From positions 992,001 through 1,056,000 of the forward strand of contig JAITYX010000120.1 of the NCBI GenBank assembly GCA_021018815.1: a stretch of 64,000 nucleotides of DNA, written 5' to 3'. A model generated the notes under the pieces. The model was not told the DNA's origin and ran no database searches. It saw only the letters and a list, made by a program, of their open reading frames with translations. Origin of the DNA: Talinum fruticosum (lineage: Eukaryota; Streptophyta; Magnoliopsida; Caryophyllales; Talinaceae). The translations under genes and the position numbers were made by a program. Shown here one piece after another: positions 37,018 to 47,985 of this stretch (position 1 is the stretch's first letter; each line of letters starts with the position of its first letter).

Positions 37018-38505
37018 ATGCCGAAAAGAGGTTCCCACCCCGATTTTCTTAGTTCCGCCACCAAGAAACCTCGTACCAAAAGCCAGGAAAGCCCTTCCAA
37101 TCCTTTAAAACCTCTTGTCACCCACCATCTAACGTTGGATGACAATTTCTTCCCGACCACAAATTTTTGTTTCGGTGATTTCATATACTCGAACTCGTTT
37201 CGAGTTTTATTCCAACCTCTCTAGCTCCGAGGGTATCCTAACCTCCAGAGTTCAAAATGTTGTGGTTTGTATCAACACCTCTCTTCTCCACCGACTCTTC
37301 AAAGTCACGTCTCTTTTCCTCAATAGCAACCCCATACCTTTCAACGAGGTTGGTGATGAATTCTTCGAAAAATATGCCAAAGAATTCCCTGGGTCATGTA
37401 AAAACTTCTCCGTGACTCAACTCAAGTCGAAGGTCGTCTTCTGTGTTTTCTGCCGATGAGGACTTTCTTCTCTCAACATTCTTGCAAGGAGAACCCTAAC
37501 TCCAAGCACCTTAAAGCTCTTTACGACATTCTTGAGGGCTACGAAGTAGACCTCTTTCCCGCTATAGTCGAGCAAATGGCAGTTGTGCTCGCTCGGACTC
37601 GGACAAAGAAGTCCACCCCACTTCCTTTCCGGGCTCTTCTCACCCTCATCTTCAAGCAATTCAAAGTTCCTCTTTCCTCATATCCTAACGCGGTTTCTAA
37701 AGCTGCCATTGTCGTTGGCAAGAAAGAACTTCTTGGGTATGGATACCAAGAGACCCAACCAGGTGTCTAGGTCCATAGCTCGGAACCGAGGCCTCCTTCT
37801 CCGCCTTAGACTCACACTCAATCTACTCTCTCTCTCCTCCTCCACCTGGTAGTGCCTCCACCATAGATGTTTCTCGATTCTCTCTTCTGCTTTGTCCACC
37901 GCCATCATGGACAAGCTTTCCTCGGTGTCCACCGAATTTAAGGACACCCTCCGGTCATTCAAGACTATCATTCAATCTATGACCATCAATTAAAAACTGC
38001 TCAATCCCAAATCCGAGAGCAGCAGGACGTGCTTCTTGAGCTGAAAGCACTCGTTAAGGAGCAAAGGGAGATGATTGAGCTCCTTCAAGAAAGACGCTCC
38101 AAGGCGGCTCAGGATCCGTTGACTCGGATACATTTGAAGAATCCTCGAGTCCGGCCAAGTCCCCTCTATAGGAGAAGGAAGCGAAACCGAAGCCAAAGCA
38201 GCCGAGGACCAAGGTGCTCTAGAACCCCTACCGAAGTGATCGGCTCGGACAGTAGTCCGAGTGGGTCGACGACCCTGCCGACCATGGTCGATGCAGCGCA
38301 GAGCCAGCACCTCCCTCGGTCAAGTTCCGGGAGGATGAGCCTCCGGACGACTTAGTTCCGGGTCGGCCACTTAGAACCGAGCCCATTCCGGAGATACCAG
38401 TGCTGCCCCGCCTCGTTCGTCTACATCTTCTAAATTTTATCGGCGAAGGCGCATTACACGTCCACCGTCCTCGACTCGGATCGCTCCCTCTCCTCCATCT
38501 TAGAA
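37018..38505 (+). pseudogene. Sirevirus-type 3' ORF (envelope-like), copy C, broken
   Basis: Starts MPKRGS with the SSATKKPRTKSQESPSNP basic segment, open to about 37220. A second frame has SNLSSSEGILTSRVQNVVVCIN and NPIPFNEVGDEFFEKYAKE (37200-37390). A third has LKALYDILEGYEVDLFPAIVEQ and a block ending GKKELLGYGYQETQPGV (37500-37768). A probable coiled coil, LLELKALVKEQREMIELLQE, lies at 38030-38090. Damage is limited to a few frameshifts and stops, so this copy and copy D preserve the family best. No signal peptide, transmembrane helix or cleavage site is clear. A nuclear or capsid-associated role cannot be excluded. Confidence 0.7.
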
Positions 38506-39053
38506 ATTCTCTTCTTCTGTTTGAAATTTTTTTTTGTTTTTTGTCCAGACATACAAATCTGTATCCTCTTGATACATTCTTCCTCCCGTTGTTTTTTTTT
38601 TTTTTTTTGCTGAAAGGCAAAGGGGAGAATATTTAGAAATTTGTTGTCTTGTTTAGGGCGGTTTCTCTCACCCTCTTTTGTGTAAATATTTAGTTTAAAT
38701 TTTAATGAAGTTTCAGTTTCATGTTTATTACCTTCGAGTTGCAATTATTTCGAGTTTATTATTTCGAGTTTCAATTTCCTGCTCCGTAATTTTTCTTTGC
38801 TCTAATTCGACAATTCGGTCTATCAATGCTCGATCCTCGGTAATTTTTTTTTTGCTCTAGTACTTTAGTGTTTTTTTAATGCAATCTAAGCTTATTCGCT
38901 CCGATAGAATATAAGCTTCAATCACCGTATCTACTCCATACAATTCTATCATGTTTATCCGACTTATTCTTGAGAAAGAATGAAAAACTAGATCTATATC
39001 ACTAACAAAGTTTTTATCTAAATATGGAATGCCTTTCATCAAAAAGGGGACAT
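38506..39053 (+). other. 3' untranslated region with polypurine tracts, copy C
   Basis: Non-coding, with T-rich runs. Purine tracts lie near 38618 and 39040 (aaaaaggggacat, adjacent to the LTR). A block near 38655 (tagggcgg) corresponds to a third tract in the other copies. Confidence 0.6.
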
Positions 39054-40506
39054 TGAAGACTCGGACTTTGCAGGTATATCACTCTATGTACCATCAAGGA
39101 ATCAGGTACAAACTTCATCTCTTGTAAGTTTTGATTACAAGTCATTCCAAGTGGTTTAGAAACTTTTCCGAGTGATCTAGAATCTTTTCGAGTGTTACGT
39201 AAACCATTGCATATGTTCTCACCTAATTTTGACTAACTCGAAAGCATACTCTTGCTTATCGGTTTCACACACGCTTCCGAGTCACTCGGATAACACTCGA
39301 GACTTATTGCATGTTCAAACATTTGCTCTAACGTACATAAACTTAGTTCGACTTTAGGTTCTAAGCGTGATTGAATTACGGTGTTAATTCCTCTCTTCAA
39401 GTCAACTTGCTTTGTTTGAACCATGCCTCTCTAAGTTCAAGTCTCATTACTCGATATTTCCTAACCGACTTGTTTTACTTCCGGACTAACTCGGATGGAA
39501 TTTGAGCATAATGGATATTAGACTCGGAAAATTTGACTCCTTCAGGACTCGGATAATTAGACACTTAATTATTTTAATTACAATTATTATCTCGCATCTA
39601 ATCTTGGACCAAAGTATTTTATACTTTGAGAACCAAAATTGATTTACTTTTGTAGGTTATCTAAACGAGGTTATCCTACTTTTGAAATATAAAAGTAACC
39701 GGCTTCAAGATGTCAAATCACCTGCAGACAAGGCTTTTTCTACTTTTGACCAAGGCCCGGACACCGTGTCGGGGTTGTCGGTTTCAAAACTGGAAATCTG
39801 CATCGCCTAGCTCAACGGTGGTTTCCACCCTATTTTTCGGACGCCACCAGTGGATTGAGACATTCAAAGGAGTCAAAAGCCGTTGTCCAACGTTCACACC
39901 TCAACGGATATTTTTCGAGTCACTCGGAAAAGTCATTGCAACGGTCACAAAGGACTTTTAATCAAAAGAAAGACACAACGGCTAATCTGCTCGGTCATCT
40001 ATAAATAGAAGCCACTTCACAAGACAAGAAGATTGCTTGAGCCTATTGTTGAAATTATCTCTCTCTGTATAATTCTCATTCAATCTTCTACTTACAACTC
40101 AAACTCGTACTTAATATCTTTACGAGTTATAAGGTCTTGTAATCAGTCACAATCACTTATTTTTACTTTCCGAGTAAGGTCCATTGACTGAGCTGTAAAG
40201 GTTAACTCAGCTTAGTTGCCCCCAACCGTAAAGGTTATCTCGGTTAGGAAGTACTAGATCGAGATAAAGAAATTTCGAGTTTAGGAAAATCGTATAAGGA
40301 ATTGTCCAAGGGAGCAATTCGGTTAAGTGTTTCTATTGTATTTTGTGGATTCAAAATAGTGGATTTGACTTGGTACTTGGATTAGCACCGACCGTGGTTT
40401 TCACGCCCCAGGAGGGTTTCCACGTAATTTCGAGTTAACACTTTTCCGAGTCCAATCTAGACTCGGATCTGTCTCAAAATCGGTTTCGGTTTTAATCTTC
40501 CATTCT
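39054..40506 (+). mobile_element. Copia 3' LTR of copy C, 3'-truncated
   Basis: Starts TGAAGACTCGG after the polypurine tract and follows the 5' LTR (29858-31285) closely. The TATA box is at 39999-40008. It stops at cttccattct, about 68 bases short of the expected CTTCA end, and joins a copia pol fragment. Confidence 0.85.
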
Positions 40507-40565
40507 AAGTATCCACGTTGTGTTTGATGAGATTCAACAGGAAAAACCAAGTGAGTCAACATTCT
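40507..40565 (+). repeat. Copia pol fragment between two LTR pieces
   Basis: About 59 bases from aagtatccacgttgtg to gtgagtcaacattct match 34494-34552 (integrase C-terminal region) almost exactly. It is out of place between two LTR segments, so it marks a recombination or template-switch joint. Confidence 0.85.
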
Positions 40566-41610
40566 CAAATAATTATGCACTTAGTTATCTTAATTAAATT
40601 ATTATCTCGTGTTTAATCTTGGACCAAAGTATTTTATACTTTAAGAACCAAAATTGATTTACTTTTGTAGGTTATCTAAACGAGGTTATCCTATTTTTGA
40701 ATTACAAAAGTAACCGACTTCAAAGATATCAAATCACCAGCGAGACAAGGCTTTTTCTACTTTTGACCAAGGCCCGGATCAATCGTGTGAGGGTTGTCTG
40801 TTTCCAAAATTAGAAATCTTCAACGCGAAGCTCAATGGTGGTTTCCACCTTACTTTTCACACACCACCAGTGGATTGGGACATCCTAAGGGGTCAAAGAG
40901 CCATTGCACAATGTTCACATCTCAACGGATCTTTTACGAGCGACTCGGAAGAACCATTACAACGGTCTCGAGAGGACTTCTAATCGGAAGATAGTCACAA
41001 CGGCTAATCTGCTTAGTCATCTATAAATAGAAGCCAACTCTCAAGACTTGAAGATTGCCGGAATCATTGTCAATACACATACTTAAGAAAAAGTCTTTGT
41101 ATTCATACTCAATCTTCTACTTATAACTCCAACTCCGTACTTAACATCTTTCCGAGTTGTAAGGTCTTGTAATCGAGTTACAAATTCTTTTTCTCACTTT
41201 CGAGTAAGGTCCCTTGACAGAGCCGTAAGGGTTAACTCAACTCGGTTGTCCCCGGATGTAAAGGTTACCTCGGTTAGGAAGTACTAGATCGGATAAGGAA
41301 ATTTACGAGTCTAGGAAAATCGTATAAGGAATTGTATAAGGGAGCAATTCTGGTTGAGTCTGTCTACTTGTATTTTGTGGATTCAAAATAGTGGATTTGA
41401 CTTGGTGCTTGGATTAGCATTGGCCGTGGTTTTCTGCCCTAGGAGGGTTTCCACGTAATTTACGAGTTAACATTTTTCCGAGTCCAATCTAGACTCGGAC
41501 GGTCTCAAAGTCTGTTTTAGACTTTAATCTTTCATTTATTGATTAAATTTCCTCATCACCCTATTCACCTGCCCTCTAGGGTGATAAGTCTCTCCAAGAG
41601 CAAACCTTCA
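40566..41610 (+). mobile_element. Second copia LTR piece, 5'-truncated
   Basis: Starts inside the LTR at the ataattatgcact block and runs to the proper end AAACCTTCA. It corresponds to about 30330-31353 of the 5' LTR. The TATA box is at 41021-41030. LINE-L ORF1 resumes right after it. No 5-bp match exists between the left (ACAAG) and right (TGTGA) flanks of the whole copy C insertion. Confidence 0.8.
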
Positions 41611-42268
41611 TGTGATGAGGTTCTCAAGAATAACTTCTCTTATTTTGGTAAGAAACCACTAGTTATGCACCCATGGGCGATTGGGCGACCAACGAAGAGG
41701 GATGAAATTGCGAAGATACCGAGTGTGGACAAAATTCACCACTTGGATCTCAAATTTTTGAACATTGAAGGTTTAAGAAAAATAGCAAGCCTAGTTGAAA
41801 GACCGCTAGCAACCGACAAACATGCTTAGAACAAATCTAAAGCCACCTTTGCACGAGTTCTCATTGAGATGGATTTGAGCAAAGATTTTAAGGATGAGAT
41901 CACCTTTATGGATGAAAAAGGTGAGTTGATCCATCAACTGGTGGAATACGAATGGAATCCGAGTTAAATGTGATTTTTACAAACAATTTGGACATGAGAC
42001 TAGCCGAGTGTAAGCAAAAGGTTGTGAGGGTATAGAGAAGGAAAGATACTGCACTCGAACAACGGCCCCACGGAGTATCGGATCCTCAACCTATTCGGAA
42101 TGCCACACAGTAGTCCGAGCAGCAGGATTAAGTGCAAGAGGAAGAACAACATGGTGGTACACCGACAAACACAAGTGCAAGTAACCTCAATACTACCTAA
42201 TGCTTGTGCTACACCATAGAACATGATGTCACTGCAGAATAGCTTTGGGTCCTTACACCTTGATCATG
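41611..42268 (+). pseudogene. LINE-L ORF1 (DUF4283/zinc-knuckle type), right part
   Basis: RNA-binding protein of a plant LINE. NNFSYFGKKPLVMHPWAI (41628), DLKFLNIEGLRKIASLVERPLATDKHA (41749), then ARVLIEMDLSKDFKDEITFMDE and QLVEYEWNP (41850-41960), followed by a zinc-knuckle-like CDFYKQFGHET. These are usual plant LINE ORF1 blocks. Stops break it. About 60 residues expected between the SSSIT end at 29857 and this start are missing, so sequence was lost when copy C inserted or rearranged. Confidence 0.75.
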
Positions 42269-43262
42269 GATAAAGTATGCTTTTGGAACATAAGAGGTTT
42301 CAATGGACCTAATAAAAAGTGCGGTATAGCACATGTTCAAAAGTAATAAATGCAGTGTTATGGGGCTATCCGAAACTAAAACACTCGAAAAATAAGGAGG
42401 ATGATATCAAAAAGGCCTGGGGTAAGGAGTTGAAGTAATCACAAATGCAACTATGTCTAATAAGGAGGATGATATCAAAAATCCCTGGGCTAAGGAGTTG
42501 AAGTAATCACAAATGCAACTATGACTAAGAGAAGCGGACTATGGCTAATTTGGGACCCTAAAGTGGTGTCTATTAGTGCAATGACTGTACATAAGCAATT
42601 TATACATGCAAAAGAAACAACTTATGGTATAGCTATTGCCATTATAGTAGTGTATGGGGATAATGAAGTTGAGTGTAGGAAAGACCTATGGGATGAAGTG
42701 CAAAAATACAATCTCAAATGGATTGCCTATGGATTATTGGTGGAGACTTCAATGCCTTGTTGAGGACTCGATGAGAGAATAGGTGGAGACCATGTATCTG
42801 TTGCAGAGACAAGGGATTTTAATCAATGGATCGTGGACTGCCAACTTCAGGAGATGAGATACACAACACATGATTTTACATGGAGCAATAAGCGGGGTAA
42901 CGAGAGAGTCTTCTCTAAAATTGATAGAGTTTTCATAAATGAATATGGACTTCTTCAATTTCCTAATGCTACATACATGGTACTCAATGAGGGGGTCTCG
43001 GACCACCTGTCCATCACTTGTCAATTTGGAGGAATCAAGGAACAAGAGGAAAAGGAGATTCAAATATTGTAATATGTGGAATACAAATGAAGTCTTCATG
43101 CATACTGTAAGGGAGCAATGAGAGAAGCAATATGAGGGGACTGTAATGTTTTAGGTAAGAAAGGAAATTGAAAATCTAAAGAAATATTTATAGGCAATAA
43201 ATGTTCAGCAATTTGGGGAGATCCATCCGAAGGGGCGGGATGCAAAAGATAAACTAGATATG
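42269..43262 (+). pseudogene. LINE-L ORF2 endonuclease, broken
   Basis: APE-type endonuclease domain that nicks target DNA. It starts MDKVCFWNIRGFNGP (the typical WNIRG start), has LSETKT at about 42365, GGDFNAL at 42739-42759, FTWSNKRGNERVFSKIDRVFIN at 42871 and the SDH catalytic block at 42998. A block of about 50 bases (aaggaggatgatatcaaaaa...) is duplicated at 42395 and 42460. Frameshifts are present. The frame KDKLDM is cut at 43262 by the TR-GAG array and resumes with AQTAIHSDP at 47991. Confidence 0.82.
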
Positions 43263-43769
43263 TGTCACGGGCCGCTCCGGAACATTCCTGAATTTTCTAG
43301 ATCTCTCCCTACTATTCTATAATGTTCCGTAATTTTCCCTAATGTTCTAGAATTCTCTCCTTGATTCCGGAAGAGCCCGGAATCTTCTAGAATTCTCTCC
43401 TTGGTTCCACCAAGGCCTCCCAAGTTCTAGAATGTTCTACACTTATGTAGATATATAGATATTTGTATAGAGAATTCTAGATATGCAATCTTAGCCGTTA
43501 GATCAAATAGATCTCCACCGTCCATTGAGGAGGTGGCCATGTATATATACCCCCATGGGGTCCTCATTTGTAATCATCAATTCCAAGAGTTCAATATAAA
43601 GCATTCTCCCAAACACTCTCTCTCTCTCTAAGTGTCTTTGCTTACTTAGCTCTCTCAAGCTTAAGTCAAGCATCTTTAAGGCTTACTAGCAAGCTTACAA
43701 AAGGGTCTCGGGTCTAGTTTGCTAGCGCCGCACGAGTCCTAAGTTCGAGTGAATTATCGTCCCGTGACA
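43263..43769 (+). mobile_element. TR-GAG array, LTR 1
   Basis: Starts TGTCACGGG and ends CCCGTGACA, a perfect 9-bp inverted pair. It is 507 bp. tatatatac at 43546 may be the TATA box. It is followed directly by a Met-tRNA primer-binding site. Confidence 0.92.
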
Positions 43770-44643
43770 GTTGGTATCGGAGCCAAAGTTTGGGCAAGAA
43801 TGTCGAGCATCATCGAAGGAGGCTAACAACCACAAGGGGGCAAGAAGGGTCGGGAAAAGTCCCGAGAGGCCGTTGCCGCTCTTGAGGAAAGGGTTGCCCA
43901 ACGGTATAGCATCCTTGACGGCTTAAGGGAAGAAGTCGACACCCTAACTCGAGTGTCGTGGAGCTCGAGTCTAAGGAGGATGACTCGGAGCTCAACGAAG
44001 AGATGCGGTTGGCCCTCAATGCGGTAGTCTCGGACTTCGCCAAGGAGGTGGCCACCCCGAAAGCCACAGTGAAGGCCAAAGATAGTGAACTCAAGGCCGC
44101 TCTCGATGTTCAACGGGAGCAAATGGAGGAATTGAAGGCACAAATGAAGTTGTGCACGGCCGTGGTGGCCAACAGTGGGTCATTCCCGAGAGCAACCGCC
44201 CCTAAGATGAGTGCATCCAAGCTCGCGGACTACAAGGGAGCCAGGAGTGTGAAGGGAGTTCGACAACTTCATATGGGTACCCGAGACTTATTTTGGAGTG
44301 ATAGGCATCAAGGAAGACCCTCGAAAGGTAAGCGATACTTTTCTGTTCCTCCAAGACATCGCTCTCGGGTGGTTAAATATCGATGGCAATGGTGGAGGAG
44401 AATGGGAAAAAGACCCCCAAGGAAGAAAAGCCTTACGGCACATGGGAAAAAGGAAGTTATGTTGCTTTCTATGCAACCGACCTCACCGAGTCTTCAAGTG
44501 TCCAACAATGAGCAAACTATCTCGCTCTTATCATGAAAGACGAGAGACAAGAGGTGAAGCCCAATTCCATAAGTCTTCTCGACACCGGTCAAGAGTTCGA
44601 GGGTAAAAACGACGAGGACGTCGCCGGGTTAGGTGGGGGAGAA
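43770..44643 (+). mobile_element. TR-GAG array, interior 1 (gag only, broken)
   Basis: The primer-binding site ttggtatcggagcc is at 43771-43784. A gag-like frame starts at ATG 43801 (MSSIIEGG, then a stop) and continues with EERVAQRYSILDGLREEVDTL. An acidic helical region follows (VREQ-type coiled coil, 44060-44150), then VIGIKEDPRKVSDTFLFLQDIALGWLNIDG (about 44295-44390). A zinc knuckle CFLCNRPHRVFKC (CX2CX3HX4C) is at 44462-44500, of the Ty3-gypsy gag kind. It ends in ggtgggggagaa, the polypurine tract. No protease, reverse transcriptase, RNase H or integrase is present, which matches the TR-GAG class. Confidence 0.88.
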
Positions 44644-45187
44644 TGTCACCGGCCGCTCCGGAACATTCCCGAATTTTCTAGATCTCTCCTTACTATTGTA
44701 TAATGTTCCATAATTTTCCCTAATGTTCTAGAATTCTCTCCTTGATTCCGGAAGAGCCCGAAATCTTCTACAATTCTCTCCTTGATTCCGGAAGAGCCCG
44801 GAATCTTCTAGAATTCTCTCCTTGGTTCCACCAAGGCCTCCCAAGTTCTAGAATGTTCTACACTTATGTAGATATATAGATATTTGTATAGAGAATTCTA
44901 GATACGCAATCTTAGCCGTTAGATCAAATAGATCTCCACCGTCCATTGAGGAGGTGGCTATGTATATATACCCCCATGGGGTCCTCATTTGTTATCATCA
45001 ATTCCAAGAGTTCAATATAAAGCATTCTCCCAAACTCTCTCTCTCTCTAAGTATCTTTGATTACTTAGCTCTCTCAAGCTTAAGTCAAGCATCTTTAAGG
45101 CTTACTAGCAAGCTTAAAAAGGGTCTCGGGTCTAGTTTGCTAGCGGCGCACGGGTCCTAAGTTCGAGTGAATTATTGTCCCGTGACG
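44644..45187 (+). mobile_element. TR-GAG array, LTR 2
   Basis: Starts TGTCACCGG and ends CCCGTGACG, so both ends differ from LTR 1. It is 544 bp because of an internal direct duplication of about 38 bases (44723-44800, two attctctccttgattccgg blocks). Confidence 0.92.
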
Positions 45188-46063
45188 GTTGGTATTAGAG
45201 CCAAAGTTTGGGCAAGAATGTCGAGCATCACCTGAAGGAGGCCAACAACCACAAGGGGGCAAGAAGGGTCGGGAAAAGTCCCGAGAGGCCGTTGCCGCTC
45301 TTGAGGAAAGGGTTGCCCAACGGTATAGCATCCTTGACGGCTTAAGGGAAGAAGTCGACACCCGGACTTAGAGTGTCGGGGAGCTCGAGTCTAAGGAGGA
45401 TGACTCGGAGCTCAAGGAAGAGATGCGATTGGCCCTCAATGCGGTAGTCTCGGACTTCGCCAAGGAGGTGGCCACCCTAAAAGCCACGAGTGGAGGCCAA
45501 AGATAGTGAACTCAAGGCCGCTCTCGATGTTCAACGGGAGCAAATGGAGGAATTGAAGGCACAAATGAAGTTGTGCACGGCCGTGGTGGCCAACGAGTGG
45601 GTCATTCCAGGGAGCAACCGCCCTAGGATGAGTGCATCCAAGCCTGCGGACTACAAGGGAGCCAGGAGTGTGAAGGGAGTTTGACAACTTCATATGGGGA
45701 CCCGAGACTTATTTTGGAGCGATAGGCATCAAGGAAGACCCTCGAAAGGTAAGCGATACTTTTCTGTTCCTCCAAGACATCGCTCTCGGGTGGTTAAATA
45801 TCGATAGCAATGGTGGAGGAGAACGGGAAAAAGACCCCCAAGGAAGAAAAGCCTTACGGCACATTGGAAAAAGGAGGTTATGTTGCTTTCATGCAACGGA
45901 CCTCACCGAGTCTTCAAGTGTCCGACAATGAGCAAACTGTCTGCTCTTATCATGAAAGACGAGAGACAAGAGGTGAAGCCCAATTCCATAAGTCTTCTCG
46001 ACACCGGTTAAGAGTTCGAGGGTAAAAAGCGGCGAGGACGTCGCCGGGTTAGGTGGGGGAGAA
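45188..46063 (+). mobile_element. TR-GAG array, interior 2 (gag only, broken)
   Basis: Same layout as interior 1. The primer-binding site reads ttggtattagagcc. The frame EKSREAVAALEERVAQRYSILDGLREEVDTRT starts near 45250. A stop follows KGVQ-like sequence near 45682, and the zinc-knuckle region (45890-45930) has lost bases compared with interiors 1 and 3. It ends in the same ggtgggggagaa tract. Confidence 0.88.
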
Positions 46064-46605
46064 TGTCACCGGCCGCTCCGGAACATTCCCGAATTTTCTA
46101 GATCTCTCCCTACTATTCTATAATGTTCCATAATTTTCCCTAATGTTCGGAATTCTCTCCTTGATTCGGAAGAGCCCGGAATCTTCTACAATTCTCTCCT
46201 TGATTCGGAAGAGCCCGAATCTTCTAAAATTCTCTCCTTGGTTCCACCAAGGCCTCCCTAGTTCTAGAATGTTCTACACCTATATAGATATATAGATATT
46301 TGTATAGAGAATTCTAGATACGCAATCTTAGCCGTTAGATCAAATAGATCTCCAGCGTCCATTGAGGAGGTGGCCATGTATATATACCCCCATGGGGTCC
46401 TCATTTGTAATCATCAATTCCAAGAGTTCAATATAAAGCATTCTCCCAAACTCTCTCTCTCTCTCAAGTGTCTTTGCTTACTTAGCTCTCTCAAGCTTAA
46501 GTCAAGCATCTTTAAGGCTTACTAGCAAGCTTACAAAAGGGTCTCGGGTCTAGTTTGCTAGCGCCGCACGGGTCCTAAGTTCGAGTGAATTATCGTCCCG
46601 TGACG
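46064..46605 (+). mobile_element. TR-GAG array, LTR 3
   Basis: Starts TGTCACCGG and ends CCCGTGACG like LTR 2, with the same internal duplication in shortened form. It is 542 bp. Confidence 0.92.
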
Positions 46606-47481
46606 GTTGGTATCGGAGCCAAAGTTTGGGCAAGAATGTCGAGCATCACCGAAGGAGGCCAACAACCACAAGGGGGCAAGAAGGGTCGGGAAAAGTCCCG
46701 AGAGGCCGTTGCTCGCTCTTGAGGAAAGGGTTGCCCAACGGTATAGCATCCTTGACGGCTTAAGGGAAGAAGTCGACACCCTAACTCGGAGTGTCGGGGA
46801 GCTCGAGTCTAAGGAGGATGACTCGGAGCTCAACGAAGAGATGCGATTGGCCCTCAATGCGGTAGTCTTGGACTTCGCCAAGGAGGTGGCCACCCCGAAA
46901 GCCACGAGTGGAGGCCAAAGATAGTGAACTCAAGGCCGCTCTCGATGTTCAACGGGAGCAAATGGAGGAATTGAAGGCACAAATGAAGTTGTGCACGGCC
47001 GTGGTGGCCAACAGTGGGTCATTCTCGAGAGCAACCGCCCTAAGATGAGTGCATCCAAGCCTGCGGACTACAAGGGAGCCGGGAGTGTGAAGGGAGTTCG
47101 ACAACTTCATATGGGTACCCAAGACTTATTTTGGAGTGATAGGCATCAAGGAAGACCCTCGAAAGGTAAGCGATACTTTTCTGTTCCTCCAAGACATCGC
47201 TCTCGGGTGGTTAAATATCGATGGCAATGGTGGAGGAGAATGGGAAAAAGACCCCCAAGGAAGAAAAGCCTTACGGCACATGGGAAAAAGGAAGTTATGT
47301 TGCTTTCTATGCAACGGACCTCACCGAGTCTTCAAGTGTCCGACAATGAGCAAACTGTCCGCTCTTATCATGAAAGACGAGAGACAAGAGGTGAAGCCCA
47401 ATTCCATAAGTCTTCTCGACACCGGTCAAGAGTTCGAGGGTAAAAAGCGATGAGGACGTCGCCGGGTTAGGTGGGGGAGAA
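46606..47481 (+). mobile_element. TR-GAG array, interior 3 (gag only, broken)
   Basis: The primer-binding site ttggtatcggagcc is at 46607-46620. The gag frame starts at ATG 46637. It has EERVAQRYSILDGLREEVDTLTRSVGELESKEDDSEL-type sequence, the IGIKEDPRKVSDTF block (47139) and an intact-looking zinc knuckle CFLCNGPHRVFKC (47300-47340), followed by SALIMKDERQEVKPNSISLLD to a stop at 47451. This is the best preserved gag C-terminus in the array. Confidence 0.9.
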
Positions 47482-47985
47482 TGTCACGGGCCGCTCCGGA
47501 ACATTCCCGAATTTTCTAGATCTCTCCCTACTATTCTATAATGTTCCATAATTTTCCCTAATGTTCTAGAATTCTCTCCTTGATTCCGGAAGAGCCCGGA
47601 ATCTTCTAGAATTCTCTCCTTGGTTCTACCAAGGCCTCCCAAGTTCTAGAATGTTCTACACTTATGTAGATATATAGATATTTATATAAAGAATTCTAGA
47701 TACGCAATCTTAGCCGTTAGGTCAAATAGATTTCCACCGTCCATTGAGGAGGTGGCCATGTATATATACCCCCATGGGGTCCTCATTTGTAATCATCAAT
47801 TCCAAGAGTTCAATATAAAGCATTGTCCCAAACTCTCTCTCTCTAAGTGTCTTTGCTTACTTAGCTCTCTCAAGCTTAAGTCAAGCATCTTTAAGGCTTA
47901 CTAGCGAGGCTTACAAAAGGGTCTCGGGTCTAGTTTGCTAGCGCCACACGGGTCCTAAGTTCGAGTGAATTATCGTCCCGTGACA
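47482..47985 (+). mobile_element. TR-GAG array, LTR 4
   Basis: Starts TGTCACGGG and ends CCCGTGACA like LTR 1, without the internal duplication; 504 bp. The following five bases (GCTTG) sit where a target duplication of ATATG (43258-43262) is expected, but only two of five match. Confidence 0.92.

Noticed and set aside
43810..47314. Minus-strand open frames repeated three times
   Set aside because: They are shadows of the gag interiors on the opposite strand. They recur only because the interior is repeated.
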